The notes: generated by a model not told the origin, from the letters alone. Positions 19,659 to 31,949 are shown, counted from the first letter of the stretch. The stretch: DNA of 64,000 nucleotides from Notospermus geniculatus (GCA_002633025.1 NMRB01000448.1:246696-310695), one strand, 5' to 3'. Numbers and translations: made by a program.

Positions 19659-20944
19659 TTAAAGGGAATTAGCAGCAGTCAAAAAAGACACTCAGAATAA
19701 TTTCGTGGCCCACGAAATTCACAATTTCAAAATTACAAATTTCGTATTTTAGCAGGTTACATCCCTAGGTGAGCCTAGATTTTGCGTTGACCGTGTTCTA
19801 AATGCTATTCGAAGGCACCAAAGCCACAGCAGTTGTGCACATGCTCTTAGTAGGCAATAAATTCCCGATGCGAGTACTGTAATAGATTCAACATGGCGGC
19901 GTTTGATTCTCTATCTGGGCGCCTTGACTGTCACGACCAGTTCGCTTTAAGCAGCCAAAATTAATTTTCCATCCATGCTAATCCCGGGATTTTATTCCAC
20001 CAACGGTCTGCAAATGCAGTGAAAAAAGAACATTCCATCTTCGGGCCGTCTTTACAAATTAGGTGAATGCAATTCAGCCCGGCAGACCAGCTCCGCCGGG
20101 AATCTCAACCGTATAACTAATCCCCACTCAATCAATAACAAACATTGCCAGTGTATTGGTAATCGTATTAGACGGACCTGATAAGCTAAGAAGTCCACAA
20201 GATGTATCGGTCATGGCAATCCAAACCGACCAATTTGTGGTTTGATACGAATTAAGACGGAAGCCGGTTTATCCTTGTTAGCGGACTGGGTCAGTTGACG
20301 TGGCAGCAGCCCACAATCACGCAAGGACAAAAACCTTTTTTACCCTAGCCTGGTTGATTGAAGCATGCCAAGCTCGACCCGAACAGATCCCACATTTAGC
20401 GCGTTTGGAAAACTTCCCTGAGTAAGTTTCTGGCACTTCTCTCGGGGATTATGAGCATGCCCAGTGAAGGCCAGTTTCCGAACAATATTTTCGCTTCCTC
20501 AGGGAAAGGTACTACTGTGGCACTGCAGTCGTGAAATATTCCACGTACATGTATAGCGTGTTCGGCCATGCCGGCCTTGCGTGTCCATGTCAGCCATTTT
20601 GAAAGAAAGGAAACGAAATGCATGCCGGGAGTTTCCCCAAGTGAGAGTCGGTCACTTCGGCCAGGCTCGAGGAACCCTTGGCAACTTGCCAAATACCTTT
20701 CCAAACACCCTCGCGCCTCCCTCGAGCTTCCTTGGGGAACTTTCCGAATGCGACCTTTGTAATTTATAAGTGGGACAGGCCCATTTACAATGCCATTTGG
20801 TACCGGGACAATCTGGCTCGATCTGTTTACACTTGGCAAAATTGTACTGCACTGTAATCTTGTAAAATTGTACTGCAACTGTAATCCACAGGCAAGCTTA
20901 TGCTTGCCTGTGGATTGGGAACCAAATTCGGGAGCAAACTTGGG

Positions 20945-21202
20945 ACAATGTGCAGTCTTCACAGTGAACTGCTTCAAGCCAGAGGCATTTAAGAAGGTTG
21001 TGGTTCAAATCAGAACCAGTCGAGAGCTGTCTCAGACCTTCAAACCACTGTCACCGACAGGAAGAATTGAAAGTGGCGACATTTACAGAGACCAATGTTT
21101 ACCTCATTGGAAAAATGAATACAAAATGACATTTGAAATTCAATTCCAGGCAGAGGAACCTTTGATGATAGGTATTGCACACAATGAAATGATGTTTACC
21201 TG
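20945..21202 (+). CDS. Possible coding exon, unknown protein
   Basis: An open frame running over this stretch has coding-like composition (QCAVFTVNCFKPEAFKK, GRIESGDIYRDQCLPHW, KMTFEIQFQAEEPLMIG) and meets a good donor, ACCTGG|GTAAGT, at 21203. A possible acceptor is ACAATGTGCAG at about 20957. The frame is also open across the donor to 21320. I do not recognise the protein, and no partner exons were identified. It lies antisense inside the long stomatin intron. It could be a remnant of a mobile element rather than a gene. Confidence 0.25.
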
Positions 21203-21339
21203 GGTAAGTAATGGAATATGGCTGCAGGGTTGGTTGCACCATGGGATTATTCGAGTCGACTGTTGGCACAAGTCCATAAGTGACGGGAGACATTTCGTGA
21301 ACAAACAGAACGAGACGTGACATAGAGGGAAATGCTTGC

Positions 21340-22837
21340 TGAAGGCTGATTGATGGAGGCTTTATCTGTTCACAGATGTAGCAGGTTTGTCATGAATTCT
21401 CCAGAAACCTTTCTGGGGAACTTGTGGAGCAGCTCATTCAGCACGGTCATGCTAATTGCTGTCCTCCACCGTCCACCACCCCTTATGTACTGTTATTGTA
21501 CCGTCCTCCACCGATCAATATTTCTTTAAAATATATTTTTCTTTATCTTTCTCTCGAAAATTAATGCAAACAGCATCAGAATCACTAATCCAGTGTTCGC
21601 CACACCAGTTAAAAACGGCGGCCCGCCACTCTTAAAAATGCCGACGGTAAAATCCGCCCCTCTTAAAAATGGCCCACCCCTCTTAAAAAATATGCCCACC
21701 CTTCTTAAAACTCAATTAGAGCGCTCAATTATGTGTCTCAGACATGTCAGATGCTCAGAAATCGCATCTCAGTGCACCTAAAATCCAAATTTCGCTGGGG
21801 AGGGCCCCAGACCCCCGCCGGAAGGCACCACGCCCACCACCGCCCCTCTTAGACCAAAACACCTGGAGGACACTGCTAATCACATCACAGAATATTCTGC
21901 TTTATGTCGTCGTTGACCACCACCACCACGAATCGTCAGCGCCACCGTTGGACGCCCATGGAACCACCTAACAGTGGGTTCGGGAACTATGTTGTCATCT
22001 AACCACGATCCTCCACCAGGTGTTATCGTTGCCACATCACATGATCAGACACACCCATCATGGTCATGCACACATGACACATGCACACGTACATGGGAAT
22101 GACAACCTCGCCCCGAGGTCTCTAAATCAGAACCTGGGTCAGTTGTAACAAGAAAGTGGACCCAGGGTACAATTTCACTTGACGACATCGAACCTGGGTA
22201 CACTTTATGTGTACCCAGGACGACAATAACCCCTTCAGCCCAAGTGAGAAACATGAGTTGTTCAACTTGTTTATTGTACCACGGGTCAAGAGTGGTTCCA
22301 CTTGCTATAATACCACTTCTGGGGAGTATTACACAGAACTCCTCATCAGAATATATTCCCATCAACCACTGCATACAAATTTCTTGTTATTCCACGGTTC
22401 CACGGGGCATCCATCGCTATAAAATATGCTCTGTTGGTTTATTTGATTAAGCACTCTTGGCAGTTCTCAAGGACACTAATCGGGCGGAGAGCAAAAATGA
22501 GAAATGGGGAGGAATTCGTTCAAGAATAAGTGTGTGGGCATATGCTCTGACATGTCTGAAGAGCATTGATAGCCTGGTGGTTTTCATGTTACTTGTATGT
22601 GTCTACTCAAAGAGCTCGAATTCAGCTTGGGTCGTGGCTCTTCACGTCCATTGCATGGTGTTGTTATACGTTATGTCCTGAACGGGTACATCGACCCAAC
22701 GACCGGCATTCAGGGCTCGAAAAGTAGCTGTTTTCATCGCCATTGGCTACAGGATTTTCCCATTTGGCTATAAAGGATTTTGTCAACTTCGCCATTTGGC
22801 TACAAAAATTCCTTGATTTTCACCATTTTAATCGCCA
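21340..22837. other. Intergenic/intronic, no recognised gene
   Basis: No gene seen. At 21605-21720 the words CCCCTCTTAAAAATG and CCACTCTTAAAAATG recur several times, a short degenerate tandem. At 22120-22230 ACCTGGGT and ACCCAGG recur in both orientations. Otherwise unremarkable. Confidence 0.4.
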
Positions 22838-23109
22838 TACAGTACGTTGCACAATTGAGCTCCCTTCCGCGGCGCGCACCACCCGCGTACCACATGCAGC
22901 GTCATTCTCGTACCATCCTCGTATCTTCCGAGGACGTGGCGCGGCGTCATGGAAGGCATGCAGTGAAGACGTAACGTCATTCACCCGACGTCACGCAACA
23001 GAGACGCGTGACGTACCCGTACCATCCGCGATGAACTGAAGGTTACCTTCCGCGCCACGTCCTAGGAAGGTACGCAGATAAAGGGAGGTCAATTGTGCAA
23101 CGTACTGTA
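22838..23109. mobile_element. Foldback TACAGTACGTTGCACAATTGA
   Basis: A 272-bp palindrome. Left arm TACAGTACGTTGCACAATTG, right arm CAATTGTGCAACGTACTGTA. The inner part is rich in ACGTCA and CGTACC words. Relatives are at 11161, 47680 and 49815. It is inserted in a TTGGCTA-containing sequence whose two halves (ATTGGCTACAGG..., TTTGGCTATGAAAA) flank it. Confidence 0.75.
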
Positions 23110-23765
23110 GTCCTTTCTATTTCCATTGGCAGTATCTCAATCATAATTTGGCTATGAAAATTTGTAGACATTTAGCCAACGGCTACCTTTGAACAACTGA
23201 ACTTTTCGAGCACTGACATTCCGGGGCGTTGGAGTGTGGTGTGACTCGATTTCGTTCAGAAAACTGGCACTGATTAGTCGCAAGCCTGCGTACATCGCCG
23301 GGACTGAATGAAACTGGATGCAACAAGTAGCTAGAAAGTTGTGGCAACTGGGGATTTCTCAGTTCCAGCGAGTCGCAAGGCTGCGTACATTGACCGTTTC
23401 TGGCGACTGATCAGTTGCCTCCAGTTCCAGCTAGTTCCTCCCAGTCGCCAGGTAGCTCAGCGGCGACAAGTTGCATCCAGTCATAAGTGTGACGTATTAC
23501 GCTAGGTTTATGAGCAGACAAAGAAGCCGAAGAACTGCCTGTACCTCCAGAGATTAACACGAGTGCATGATGTTGAACATGCAACGTGAGAACATCAGAA
23601 TCGTACCAATATGTTTAATACTCTGAACATGATCGGCTCGCTTATTAGATCATGTTGGTTCGTGTCAATATTGATTAGGCCAAAGCAGACGTGAACAGAT
23701 GTGAGAATTAAAACTGAGAGATGGAACTCCATCCCTGCTGCAGAAGAGATCATAACCACAACCAT

Positions 23766-23921
23766 CAGGACCGTAGCTGTTACCAGGACCGTAGCTGTTA
23801 CCAGGACCGTAGCTGTTACCAGGACCGTAGCTGTTACCAGGACCGTAGCTGTTACCAGGACCGTAGCTGTTATCAGGACCGTAGCTGTTATCAGGACCGT
23901 AGCTGTTATCAGGACCGTAGT
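23766..23921 (+). repeat. Nine-copy 18-bp minisatellite CAGGACCGTAGCTGTTAC
   Basis: Nine head-to-tail units. The first six read ACCAGG (or ATCAGG at the edge) and the last ones ATCAGG, a C-to-T difference shared by adjacent units, as expected from unit-wise amplification. Because 18 is a multiple of three, all frames stay open, which gives spurious repetitive reading frames. Confidence 0.9.
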
Positions 23922-23927
23922 TAAGCC

Positions 23928-24507
23928 CCTTTCACACCAGACCTACATAGAGTCGCGTAGCTGTGCCTACGTTGGCCTATGTGGCAGTACGCCGAGGGAC
24001 GCAAAGGGGTTAGCGAGATGGCTACACTACCTGCGCTGTGCCTATGCTGGCCTATGTGGCAGTACGCCTCTGGCCGCAAAGGGGTACGCAAGATGGCCGC
24101 ACTACCTACGCTGGCCTACGCGGCAGTACGCCTCCGGCCGCAAAGGGGTACCCGAGATGGCGGCACTACCTACGCTGGGACGCAAAGGGGTAAGTGAGAT
24201 GGACACAAAAACTTAAACACGTCGAATTTTTTCGCATACATGTACTTTCGGCGTAGAGCACTGGGTGTATATGCAATAGTACGCTACCCTACGACAGTCC
24301 GACAAAAAAATCCTTTGAGGCTGGCGTAGTGTTACGTATGGAAGGGCGTAGTGTTGTGGAAGTGCATAGTGTTGCATACTTTTGCTTAGTGTGGGTTGCC
24401 GATCTTGCTCTTAGCAACATGTATTTCACAAGTACGCAGCCTAATTTCGGTATACTCGTACGTTGCAAAACGCAACTCTACACAGGTCCGGTGTGAAAGG
24501 GGCTTTA
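23928..24507. mobile_element. MITE with GCCCCTTTCACACC ends
   Basis: It starts TTAAGCCCCTTTCACACCAG right at the end of the 18-bp array and ends GGTCCGGTGTGAAAGGGGCTTTA. The interior contains three degenerate copies of GGCAGTACGC..CGCAAAGGGGTA.G.GAGATGG. The flank on the left is TTAA, but on the right it is TTTA, so the class is uncertain. Confidence 0.65.
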
Positions 24508-25082
24508 GAGGACAATTCGTCCCGAGACATTTTGTCCCATATGACATTTCGTCCCTGGACTTAAGAGAATACTGTCCAAGGATGCCTGCCTGGAGGCAAT
24601 ATCGCTCCCAAAGACCACGATCAATCACCCTTCAGGGGTACCAATCTATCGTCCCAGACCTCCAATCTCCTAAAACTGCGCCTCTCATCTATTTACATTG
24701 GATTTTATCATCGTAAACAGATCAAGAAAGGAGTATGATAAATCATTCACTCAAATATTCTGTCCACTTCGCTCAGGTCGAAGAGAGATGTATATGTCAT
24801 ATCAAATTTTATGGAAATCTGACACCAATTTATCAAATATTCAATATCCTGTGGCCATCAACTTTATGGAATGTGATGGTGAGTGTGGCCCAGACACGTT
24901 GTGCAAGTTGAAACGTGACATCCTTCACAATTCAGCCGCACGTATTGCCAAAAGATGGCAGCACAGTTCTAGCGGACCAATACAAAAGAAACTTCTCTTG
25001 ATTGGTGCTCAATCAAGAATGAATGGGTCCGCTATATGCATTGGATTGAGCCGTAGTGACACCTATTGGTCAACTCAGCCTA

Positions 25083-25535
25083 GTGGATATCAGGTCCACT
25101 TCACAAGCGGCAGGTCCCGGGTTGGAATCCCAGGCCATATGGGATTCTTCACGTCCATTGCATGGGACAGCAACAATGTGATGATGATGGCAAAAATGGT
25201 GATGATGACGGCAACAATGGCGATGATGATGGCAACAATGGTGATGATGATGGCAACAATGGTGATGATGATGGCAACAATGATGTTGATGATGGCAACA
25301 ATAGTGATGAAGATGGCAACAATGGTGATGATGATGGCAACAATGGTGATGATGACGGCAANAATGGTGATGACGATGACAACGATGTTGATGATGGCAA
25401 CAATGGTGATGATGACGGCAACAATGGTGATGATGACGGCAACAATGGCAATGATGACAACAACAATGGTGATGATGATGACAACAATGGTGATGATGAC
25501 AGCAACAATGATGTTGATGATGGCAACAATGGTGA
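25083..25535 (+). repeat. SINE family 2 head followed by (GATGATGGCAACAATGGT)n
   Basis: About 25083-25165 is a tRNA-like SINE head with box B GGTCCCGGGTTGGAATCCC. From about 25170 to 25535 a trinucleotide-based array (GATGATGGCAACAATGGT, with GATGATGATG expansions) follows directly, perhaps seeded by the SINE tail. One base (25362) is unknown. All frames are open for the same reason as in the 18-bp array; no protein is implied. Confidence 0.85.
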
Positions 25536-25739
25536 AGCTCTTTTGCTGAGAACGATACTGCTGCCAACAATGGTGATGCCCCATAATCCTCAAGTGCGAA
25601 AAGTCATGGCGAATGCCAAATCGTTTCACCTAAACGTCATCCTGGACGCCTCACGCAATATATTTTGTCCGCAGCAACATAACAGATGCCAAAGAACCAT
25701 AGCTAAGCGCTGAACCTCCTCAGGCTGTCAGGTATTATC

Positions 25740-26690
25740 GCAGAGTAGCTACTGCATTGACACATTTTGCCACTCGGAACACAATCCCCATGGAAGATCA
25801 TTCCAGGGGCTCCGGCTGATGTTGATCTGACAAGAGTCAGTTGCCATTACTGTACCACTCACTATACTATGACACAGATGGCGAATCTTTAGCCCAACTG
25901 ATTTGTTATTCTCGGTGTTGACTCTTTCCGCACATCTATCATCTCATGTTTTACGCTATGGACTGGTTGCCATAAATGTATGGGAGCCGCGGTGATTCTT
26001 GTGGCTTGGGGTATTTGTATTTGTATTTGATTTTTTCGTCATGGCCAAAGCCATAGCAATAGACACCCTGCGAAAGTCGGCCATGACAGGTCAGCACGGG
26101 TAAACAAACCTCAGCCTAGTGCATTGTACAGACGGTAAGCACAGGAGCCAACTGTACAAATGCACTGAGCCCCCCTAGGCCTAGGTTAATGTTTGCCAAC
26201 TGAAATTGACCTCATCTTCGCCATTGGTGGAAATCACGTCTGGCAAGTCCACTACAGTGATCGAGTGCCCAGTTACAAAGCAAGTCGCAACGCAAAATCA
26301 GCTTGGAAGTCAATGGTGGATTCCTAGCCTTATTCGCTCATCACCAGCGTCATCAGTGTCATCATAAGTGCCAAGTGAGCCATTAGCATAGCAAGAAATG
26401 ATCATAAATGATCAAACCACATTCCTTTCTTCAAATAATTTTCCCTAATGCTCACCAAATCAGCGACATATGCCAGAAAAGATGTCGTCTGCTGTTGATA
26501 ATATATCGTCTGCTCATAGTAACAACACTACAAATGACAATTTATCTGCATGCTCGACATGTTTTCTTTTGTTGTCTACTAAATGTCACTTCCTGATGGA
26601 AAGTTTTAATCATTGTAGCATCAAGGAAAACGTGACTTGAATCACTGCCGTGAAGAAGGAGGATGTTCTGATGTGAAACACCAAAGGGCG
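25740..26690. other. No gene; repeat fragments
   Basis: About 26030-26075 is a short minus-strand SINE family 2 tail. About 26205-26335 is half of the AAAGCTAGGAATCCACC foldback (CACGTCTGGCAAGTCCACTA, GGTGGATTCCTAGCC) whose full copies are at 31348-31946 and 62272-62513. Nothing else recognised. Confidence 0.5.
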
Positions 26691-27375
26691 ATTCCACGAC
26701 ATTGCATTAGAGGGGTTTTGAAGTTGTTCTGTCAAATTTCACCTTTCATATTCTGTCGAAATTGATGCTGCTTCCATGGTAGAGATAGGGACTGTGCTGA
26801 GCTATTCAATGATACCATCATTTGTGGGCTGGGTACTACAGTGCGCAGGCGCGGATCCAGAGGGGGGCCGAGGGGGCCGCGGCCCCCCCTGTTTTTGGAA
26901 CACCAAAAAAAAATGGGTCACTAACTCCGAAAAAATGAGCAAATAGATGAGGAAGTCATGCCCCCAGATGCTTGGAAATCGTATCTAAGTGCATCTGGAA
27001 TTCAAAAATTTCCCCCGTTCCCCCCGTTGTGGCTCCGTGCCATGCGACTCTACTCCGTCAGCCTGTGGCTGATGGTGACCGGCCCCCCGTATTCCAAAAT
27101 CCTGGATCCGCCCCTGGTGCGGCAGTAATTAATAGAAATACGTGGTGTCAAACGGGACATAACGTGTCCGCAAAAAGGTCCCATTCGACACCGAAATTTT
27201 TGTTAATTACTGCTTTGTTAATGAACCAAGATCCCAGATATTCCTACCTTTGCATAGCTCAGCTCTAGCTCTAGCTCTACCACACATTTGAAATCAGTTG
27301 CTGTAAAAGATGAAAGGTACAGAAAACAAAATCTGCAAAAACCTCTCTGTTAAGGCTCGTGGAATCGCCCCAAAG
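26690..27375. mobile_element. Repeat GGGCGATTCCACG, copy 1, with 5-bp-TSD insertion
   Basis: The left end GGGCGATTCCACGACATTGC and right end GGCTCGTGGAATCGCCC are inverted. An uninterrupted copy is at 59135-59545. Here 26846-27116 (CAGGCGCGGATCCAG...CTGGATCCGCCCCTG) is inserted between duplicated GTGCG (26841-26845 and 27117-27121); the intact copy reads ACTGCGGCAG at the matching place. The interior contains GTCAAACGGGACATAACGTG and its inverse. Confidence 0.85.
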
Positions 27376-28147
27376 AGGATTTCCTGATTTCTTCAAAGGG
27401 AATTTGACTGGAGTTAGGGCCACAATATTGCCACTTTCTGCCAACAGTCGTCGCCACCGATGGTAATTGCCATTTTGGTTCCCGAAGCTGCCGCTAGGGC
27501 TAGAAGGCTTCGGTACTGGCTGCCATTTTATTGGTGACGTCATTGTAGTCGTGAGTCCATTTTCCTGTAAAATATCATTCTCCCCGGTCTAAAAAACGGT
27601 GATGATTTTGAGCTTTTGTTACAGATCTGCAACACACACAAACATTCCAAGGCAGAGGTCAGATGGTTTTACTTGTAAGTAGAGCGTCATAAAATGTGGA
27701 ACGACACATTTAACAACATTCTCAATAGAGGTCTCCCTTAACGCGGGTATGTTTAGTGCAGGATAGGGAAGGAATACTGTACAGCTTTAATTGGAGTTAG
27801 GACCAACTTTCCCAGTCTCATCGAACGTTCGGTTTCCATTTCTAAAATATTGAACTGGGCGCCGACTGCAGCGTTCATTGGAGACCACCTGTCTATCTGT
27901 GGTTGCGCAGCAGGCAAAACAATCAAACCAACTGTTGATATATGGAGAATAGTCAAGTTCAGATCAACAATGATGAAGCTTGTACCGACATCATCACGCC
28001 ATGTCTGTGTGATCAGGCCAAGCATGTCTGTCCGATGATCTTCCATCCCACCTCGTGGAACTGAACAAGTCAAAGCCTTCACTTCTGTCTATCACTTTCA
28101 AACCTCATGAAGGCAGCAACAGACCGTTCTCAAATGGGGAACAACGG
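27376..28147. other. No recognised gene
   Basis: No feature I can support. A 109-codon minus-strand open frame (27753-28082) has no recognisable motif and no matching splice sites. Confidence 0.4.
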
Positions 28148-28521
28148 GCCATGTCGAATTAACGGAACTGGCGGAAACAGCGGAACCGAACGGAACCTGG
28201 CGGAAACAACAAATAATATTGTTTAGGAAAATATCTCTAACCATCAACAAAATCATCTGGACGATTAGATAACCCAACATGTAATTTTGATAAATAGTTT
28301 AAAATTATGATATCAAAAATGATCTGCAAACTAATCCCCAGGAATTTCCTGGTCGTGACGTCAAACCTGCCTGACCACAGATGAAGATCAGCCAACACGT
28401 ATGACAAGCTATCACTGACAAGACAGCTCACTCACGCAAAAGAATCCTGCTTCCAAAATGAACTGCAGACCAGGTTACGTTCGTTCCGCTGTTTCCGCCG
28501 GTTCCGCTAATTCGACATGGC
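28148..28521. mobile_element. TIR element CATGTCGAATTAACGGAAC
   Basis: The left end CATGTCGAATTAACGGAACT continues CGGAAACAGCGGAAC, and the right end is its inverse, GTTCCGCTGTTTCCGCC...TTCGACATG. About 270 bp of AT-rich unrelated sequence lie between. Confidence 0.75.
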
Positions 28522-28734
28522 CGGAACAACGGCAAAGCAGACCACGCGAGAATATACACGTGGGTTTGAACTTATAGTACACAGATGCCACCTATTATCC
28601 ATGATGGTTCAAGGTGTGATTGGCCGTGAATCGCATCTCACGAACAATGAGGAACATGAGTAGCTTGAGTAGCCCTCCACCAGGGCCAAGAGGTTGCCAA
28701 CAGCTAACCAGGAAAGAGGAGCCCCCCCCCCCCC

Positions 28735-29008
28735 ATGAGAGCCCTGCTAGCCCAGCGGTTATCGTCTCCGCTTAGCAAGCAGCAGCTCTCGGGTTCGAAT
28801 CCAGCCTGGGCTGTGTGGGATATCACCCCTGGCTCTTCACGTCCATCGCATGGGACAGTAAGCCGTGGCACCTTGTACCTTGTGCCTTTGCAAGGGCAAG
28901 TAAAAGACTCCATCCAAGTGAGGAACACGAGTAGCTTGAGATGGCCTCTTCCTTACTTACCAAGGCCAATGCTATGGCTTCGGCCCTGATGGAAAAGTCA
29001 ATACAATC
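28735..29008 (+). mobile_element. Full-length tRNA-derived SINE (family 2)
   Basis: The head AGCCCTGCTAGCCCAGCGGTT (box A) and TCGGGTTCGAATCCAG (box B) resembles a tRNA. The body is GGGACAGTAAGCCGTGGCAC, TTTGCAAGGGCAAGTAAAAG, and the tail is GCCCTGATGGAAAAGTCAATA. This is the best reference copy for the family in the window. Confidence 0.8.
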
Positions 29009-29654
29009 AACCTCATGAATTTTCAACATCAGTGTTTCCTTCCCTTCAAGGTGTCAAGTTCTGCATGCTGATGACCTCCCTGCTTCATCGCTTTCACCGA
29101 CCACTGCCAGCTTGCCTTGACATGTCACACCATCAGCAACAGTCAACAACGATGTTGACAGCTTGCCGATGCCCTGCCGTGACAAGTCACCGCGGCAGTA
29201 ATCCTGTTCTATTAACATGACCGTTCGCTTTGATCACCGAGGCTGCAAGAATGCGCACCTAATTGTATCACTTTCGCAACTTCGTTTGAAATCAAGTCTC
29301 CTGATATTACATGAAGTCTGTAGCGATACTCGAAAATTACCAGAGCAGGAGTGCAAAAGGTGTGAGCTGAAATGAGACCTGGCACCTTTCAGAGGACACA
29401 AATGAAAGGTGTTCTGATGTAAGAATCAAAAGAAGAATCTGTCAGGCAGGATCCTCGATCAGCCGATCGCCAGGCGAACAAGCGTTCATAGCTTAATCGG
29501 CCGACGCTATGGCAGGAACCGTGAAGTTCAAGATGGCCGACATACAAGTCACTACGGATTGCTTCGCTGCATGCAAGCAGTTGTTGGTGGTGATACTGTT
29601 TTACCAGATCTTCAAACTGCTTTTTGCAATCTGTCTCGTAATGATATCAACTGA

Positions 29655-30050
29655 ATGAGGAACCGGAGGAACTAACGTCACGACGTGGCGCTGGGATCGA
29701 TGTGACCGAAGTTTCTTTTTTCAACGTGATGTCCAGTCATTTCCATTAAAACTTCTGGCGTGAAATAAACCCTATTTTTTCGGTCGCATGACATTAAAAT
29801 TTACACCATCTTGTCGCAGATGAAAATTTCTGCAATTTCTTTGCTTTTTTTCCTTAAAATAATAAAGAGGTAGGATGGCGATAACGGCAACGTCTTCATC
29901 TCATTTTTTCCTGTAGAAAAATGTACAGCAGATTTTTTCATGACGCAACGTCAGCACATAAAACGATGTCAATGGCGTCGGTTCGGTCACATCGATCGCT
30001 GCGCCGACCTGTCGGGATAAACGGCGGGCAGGTTCCTCATTACCATAGCC
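29655..30050. mobile_element. Foldback of the GAACC family
   Basis: The left end is AATGAGGAACCGGAGGAACT, with GTGGCGCTGGGATCGATGTG inside. The right end is CACATCGATCGCTGCGCC...GGCAGGTTCCTCATT. Related copies are at 7812, 9213, 31021 and 31470. The stretch 29009-29654 before it shows no gene. Confidence 0.7.
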
Positions 30051-30540
30051 TGGCCATGTGCAATTATGTGACTTCAATTAATTTGTGACTGAAGAGTATC
30101 TGCAGTAGATCGGACGTTTTGGCCTCCAAACAACCTGTGCCAAAATCAAAGAACGCTGGTCGATTTCGCAGCAACCGGGTGACCTGCTGACTGGTTACTT
30201 TTCCAGTGCAGTTGTCTTGACAGGATGACAATAACAGCTATGTTTTCTTAAAAACAGTCAATGGAGTTCAAAGTACCTGACATCAACAGGGAAGCTGGAG
30301 GAAAAAGATTGACTGAGCCTCTAATCTTGACTATTGGCTCAAGTGTTGTTGTGGATTCAACATATTTTTTACTTCTACTTAAAATATTATCGACTGCTTT
30401 TAAGGATGGATGTTTGCTTCAGTTAAGAACACCTGACTTCACCTCACTCTTGTATCTTTGATATGAACTGATGTATGCAGTCTTTCGAAAGGATTTACCA
30501 GAAAGCTCTTGGAGTGCAATGTTGGTATACAGTAGCGAGG

Positions 30541-30924
30541 TTTCACAAATCTGACGAAACACGAAGTACGAAATTGGACTTCATTTCCATGACGTAATAT
30601 ACCAGTATTTCAGGAGATGGTTGGTACCACAAATATCGCCTGCTGCAAGAGCGTCTTTTAGCGTATGACGTTAGACCGATAGAGTTACGGGGTATATTAA
30701 AACTTTGAAATTTATCTTTCGTTTGCACTTCGTAGATATACGAAGTGGAAATTTGAAAATTCAAGATGCACCATAACTCTTTCGGTCTTATATGATATGC
30801 TAAAAGACGCACTGGCAGCAGGGACATTTGTGGTACCAACCATTTCCAGAAATACATTAGGTCCTGGAAATGAAGTTGAATTTCGTATTTCATACTTTGT
30901 GTTCCATCAGATTTGCGAAATCTT
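30541..30924. mobile_element. Foldback TTTCACAAATCTGACG
   Basis: Left arm: TTTCACAAATCTGACGAAAC, then CGAAATTGGACTTCATTTCC. Right arm: GGAAATGAAGTTGAATTTCG, then CCATCAGATTTGCGAAA. The interior also pairs (GGTTGGTACCACAAAT/ATTTGTGGTACCAACC). No TSD was resolved. Confidence 0.75.
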
Positions 30925-31020
30925 GTTACAACAAAAAATAACCTGAAATTCTGACAATAGCCAAACAGAAGAACATAATACACATTACACAAGCTTACAC
31001 TAATGCTAGCATGCAAAATA

Positions 31021-31946
31021 TTTTGAGGCAATGAGGAACCTTCAGAACTACCGCTACTGGGTGGCGCTGTGAGCGGTTGGACTTTTTTCGATGTCTCATC
31101 CATGTTGCACTGCGTCAGGGACGTCCTGACACGACGTCATTAAATGTACATTGCTTTGGTCTGTTTTTTATGTCTTCGGTACAACCACTCACAGCGCCGA
31201 CCTGTCGGGATAAAAAGTTATGTGGATTCCCCATTGTTCTCGGAATGCTTTTTCTGGGCCACCCTGTGGTGAAGAATTACAAATTTTTCACACCAGAAAA
31301 TTTTGAGCATGCAAAATTTCTTGTGGGAATTCTTCACTGATCTCTCTTAGGCTAGGAATCCACTGCTGATTTTCTACGTTGCGACTTGCTTTTCAACTTG
31401 CTACCTGCGATTGAATACGATCGCAAGGAACTGATACCGGTCGCCGACTGAAATTGACCACATCTTTGGAATGAGGAACCCGCAGAACTACGCCACGACG
31501 TGGCGCTGTCAGTGTAAGGCCCGGAAGTCCTATTTTCTAACAGTATTTCCATTTACTTCTTGCCCCAAAATAAACCACTCTCTTTGGTTCAATTTTGATA
31601 AAATTACACTGTCCTGTTTCATGTTCAGAGTTCTCCATATATCACTGCTTTGTTTCGTCAGAAATGCCACAGGATGCCAGTACTGACAACGTCTTTTGGG
31701 GAAATTTGCATGGAAAATTGTGTAGAAAAATGTACACATGCTTTGACGACGTGACGTCAACAGCGAGAAAACTGACGTCAGTACGTCATTCGGGTCTTAT
31801 ACTGACTGGGCCATCTGCAGTCATGCGGGTTCCCCATTGGTCGAAATCACGTCTAGCCAGTCCACGACAGTGATCGAGTGCCCAGTTGCAAAGCAAATCA
31901 CAACGCAAAGTCAGCTTGACAATCAATGGTGGATTCCTAGCTTTAC
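31021..31946. mobile_element. Two foldback units, one nested
   Basis: 31021-31240 is a GAACC-family copy (AATGAGGAACCTTCAGAACT...GATTCCCCATT). 31348-31946 is a GCTAGGAATCCAC foldback, itself interrupted at about 31470-31838 by another GAACC-family copy (AATGAGGAACCCGCAG...GCGGGTTCCCCATT). The intact junction is visible at about 26208-26235 (GAAATTGACCTCATCTTCGC then GGAAATCACGTC). Confidence 0.65.
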
Positions 31947-31949
31947 ACA

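Noticed and set aside
20396-20977. 193-codon minus-strand frame
   Set aside because: Contains short inverted repeats (e.g. around AAGCTTATGCTTG), no motif and no splice context; the opposite strand nearby looks more coding-like.
23701-24216. RTVAVT-repeat protein
   Set aside because: Translation of an 18-bp minisatellite followed by a MITE.
24698-25549. 283-codon frame, the longest in the window
   Set aside because: It runs through a foldback fragment, a SINE head and the trinucleotide array; its middle has no coding signature.
25070-25713. Long Asp/Asn/Gly- or His/Cys-rich frames on both strands
   Set aside because: Translations of a trinucleotide-based array; all frames are open and none has a gene context.
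26408-26596. Small secreted or membrane protein frame
   Set aside because: Chance frame in AT-rich sequence with no start context, splice sites or homology that I recognise.
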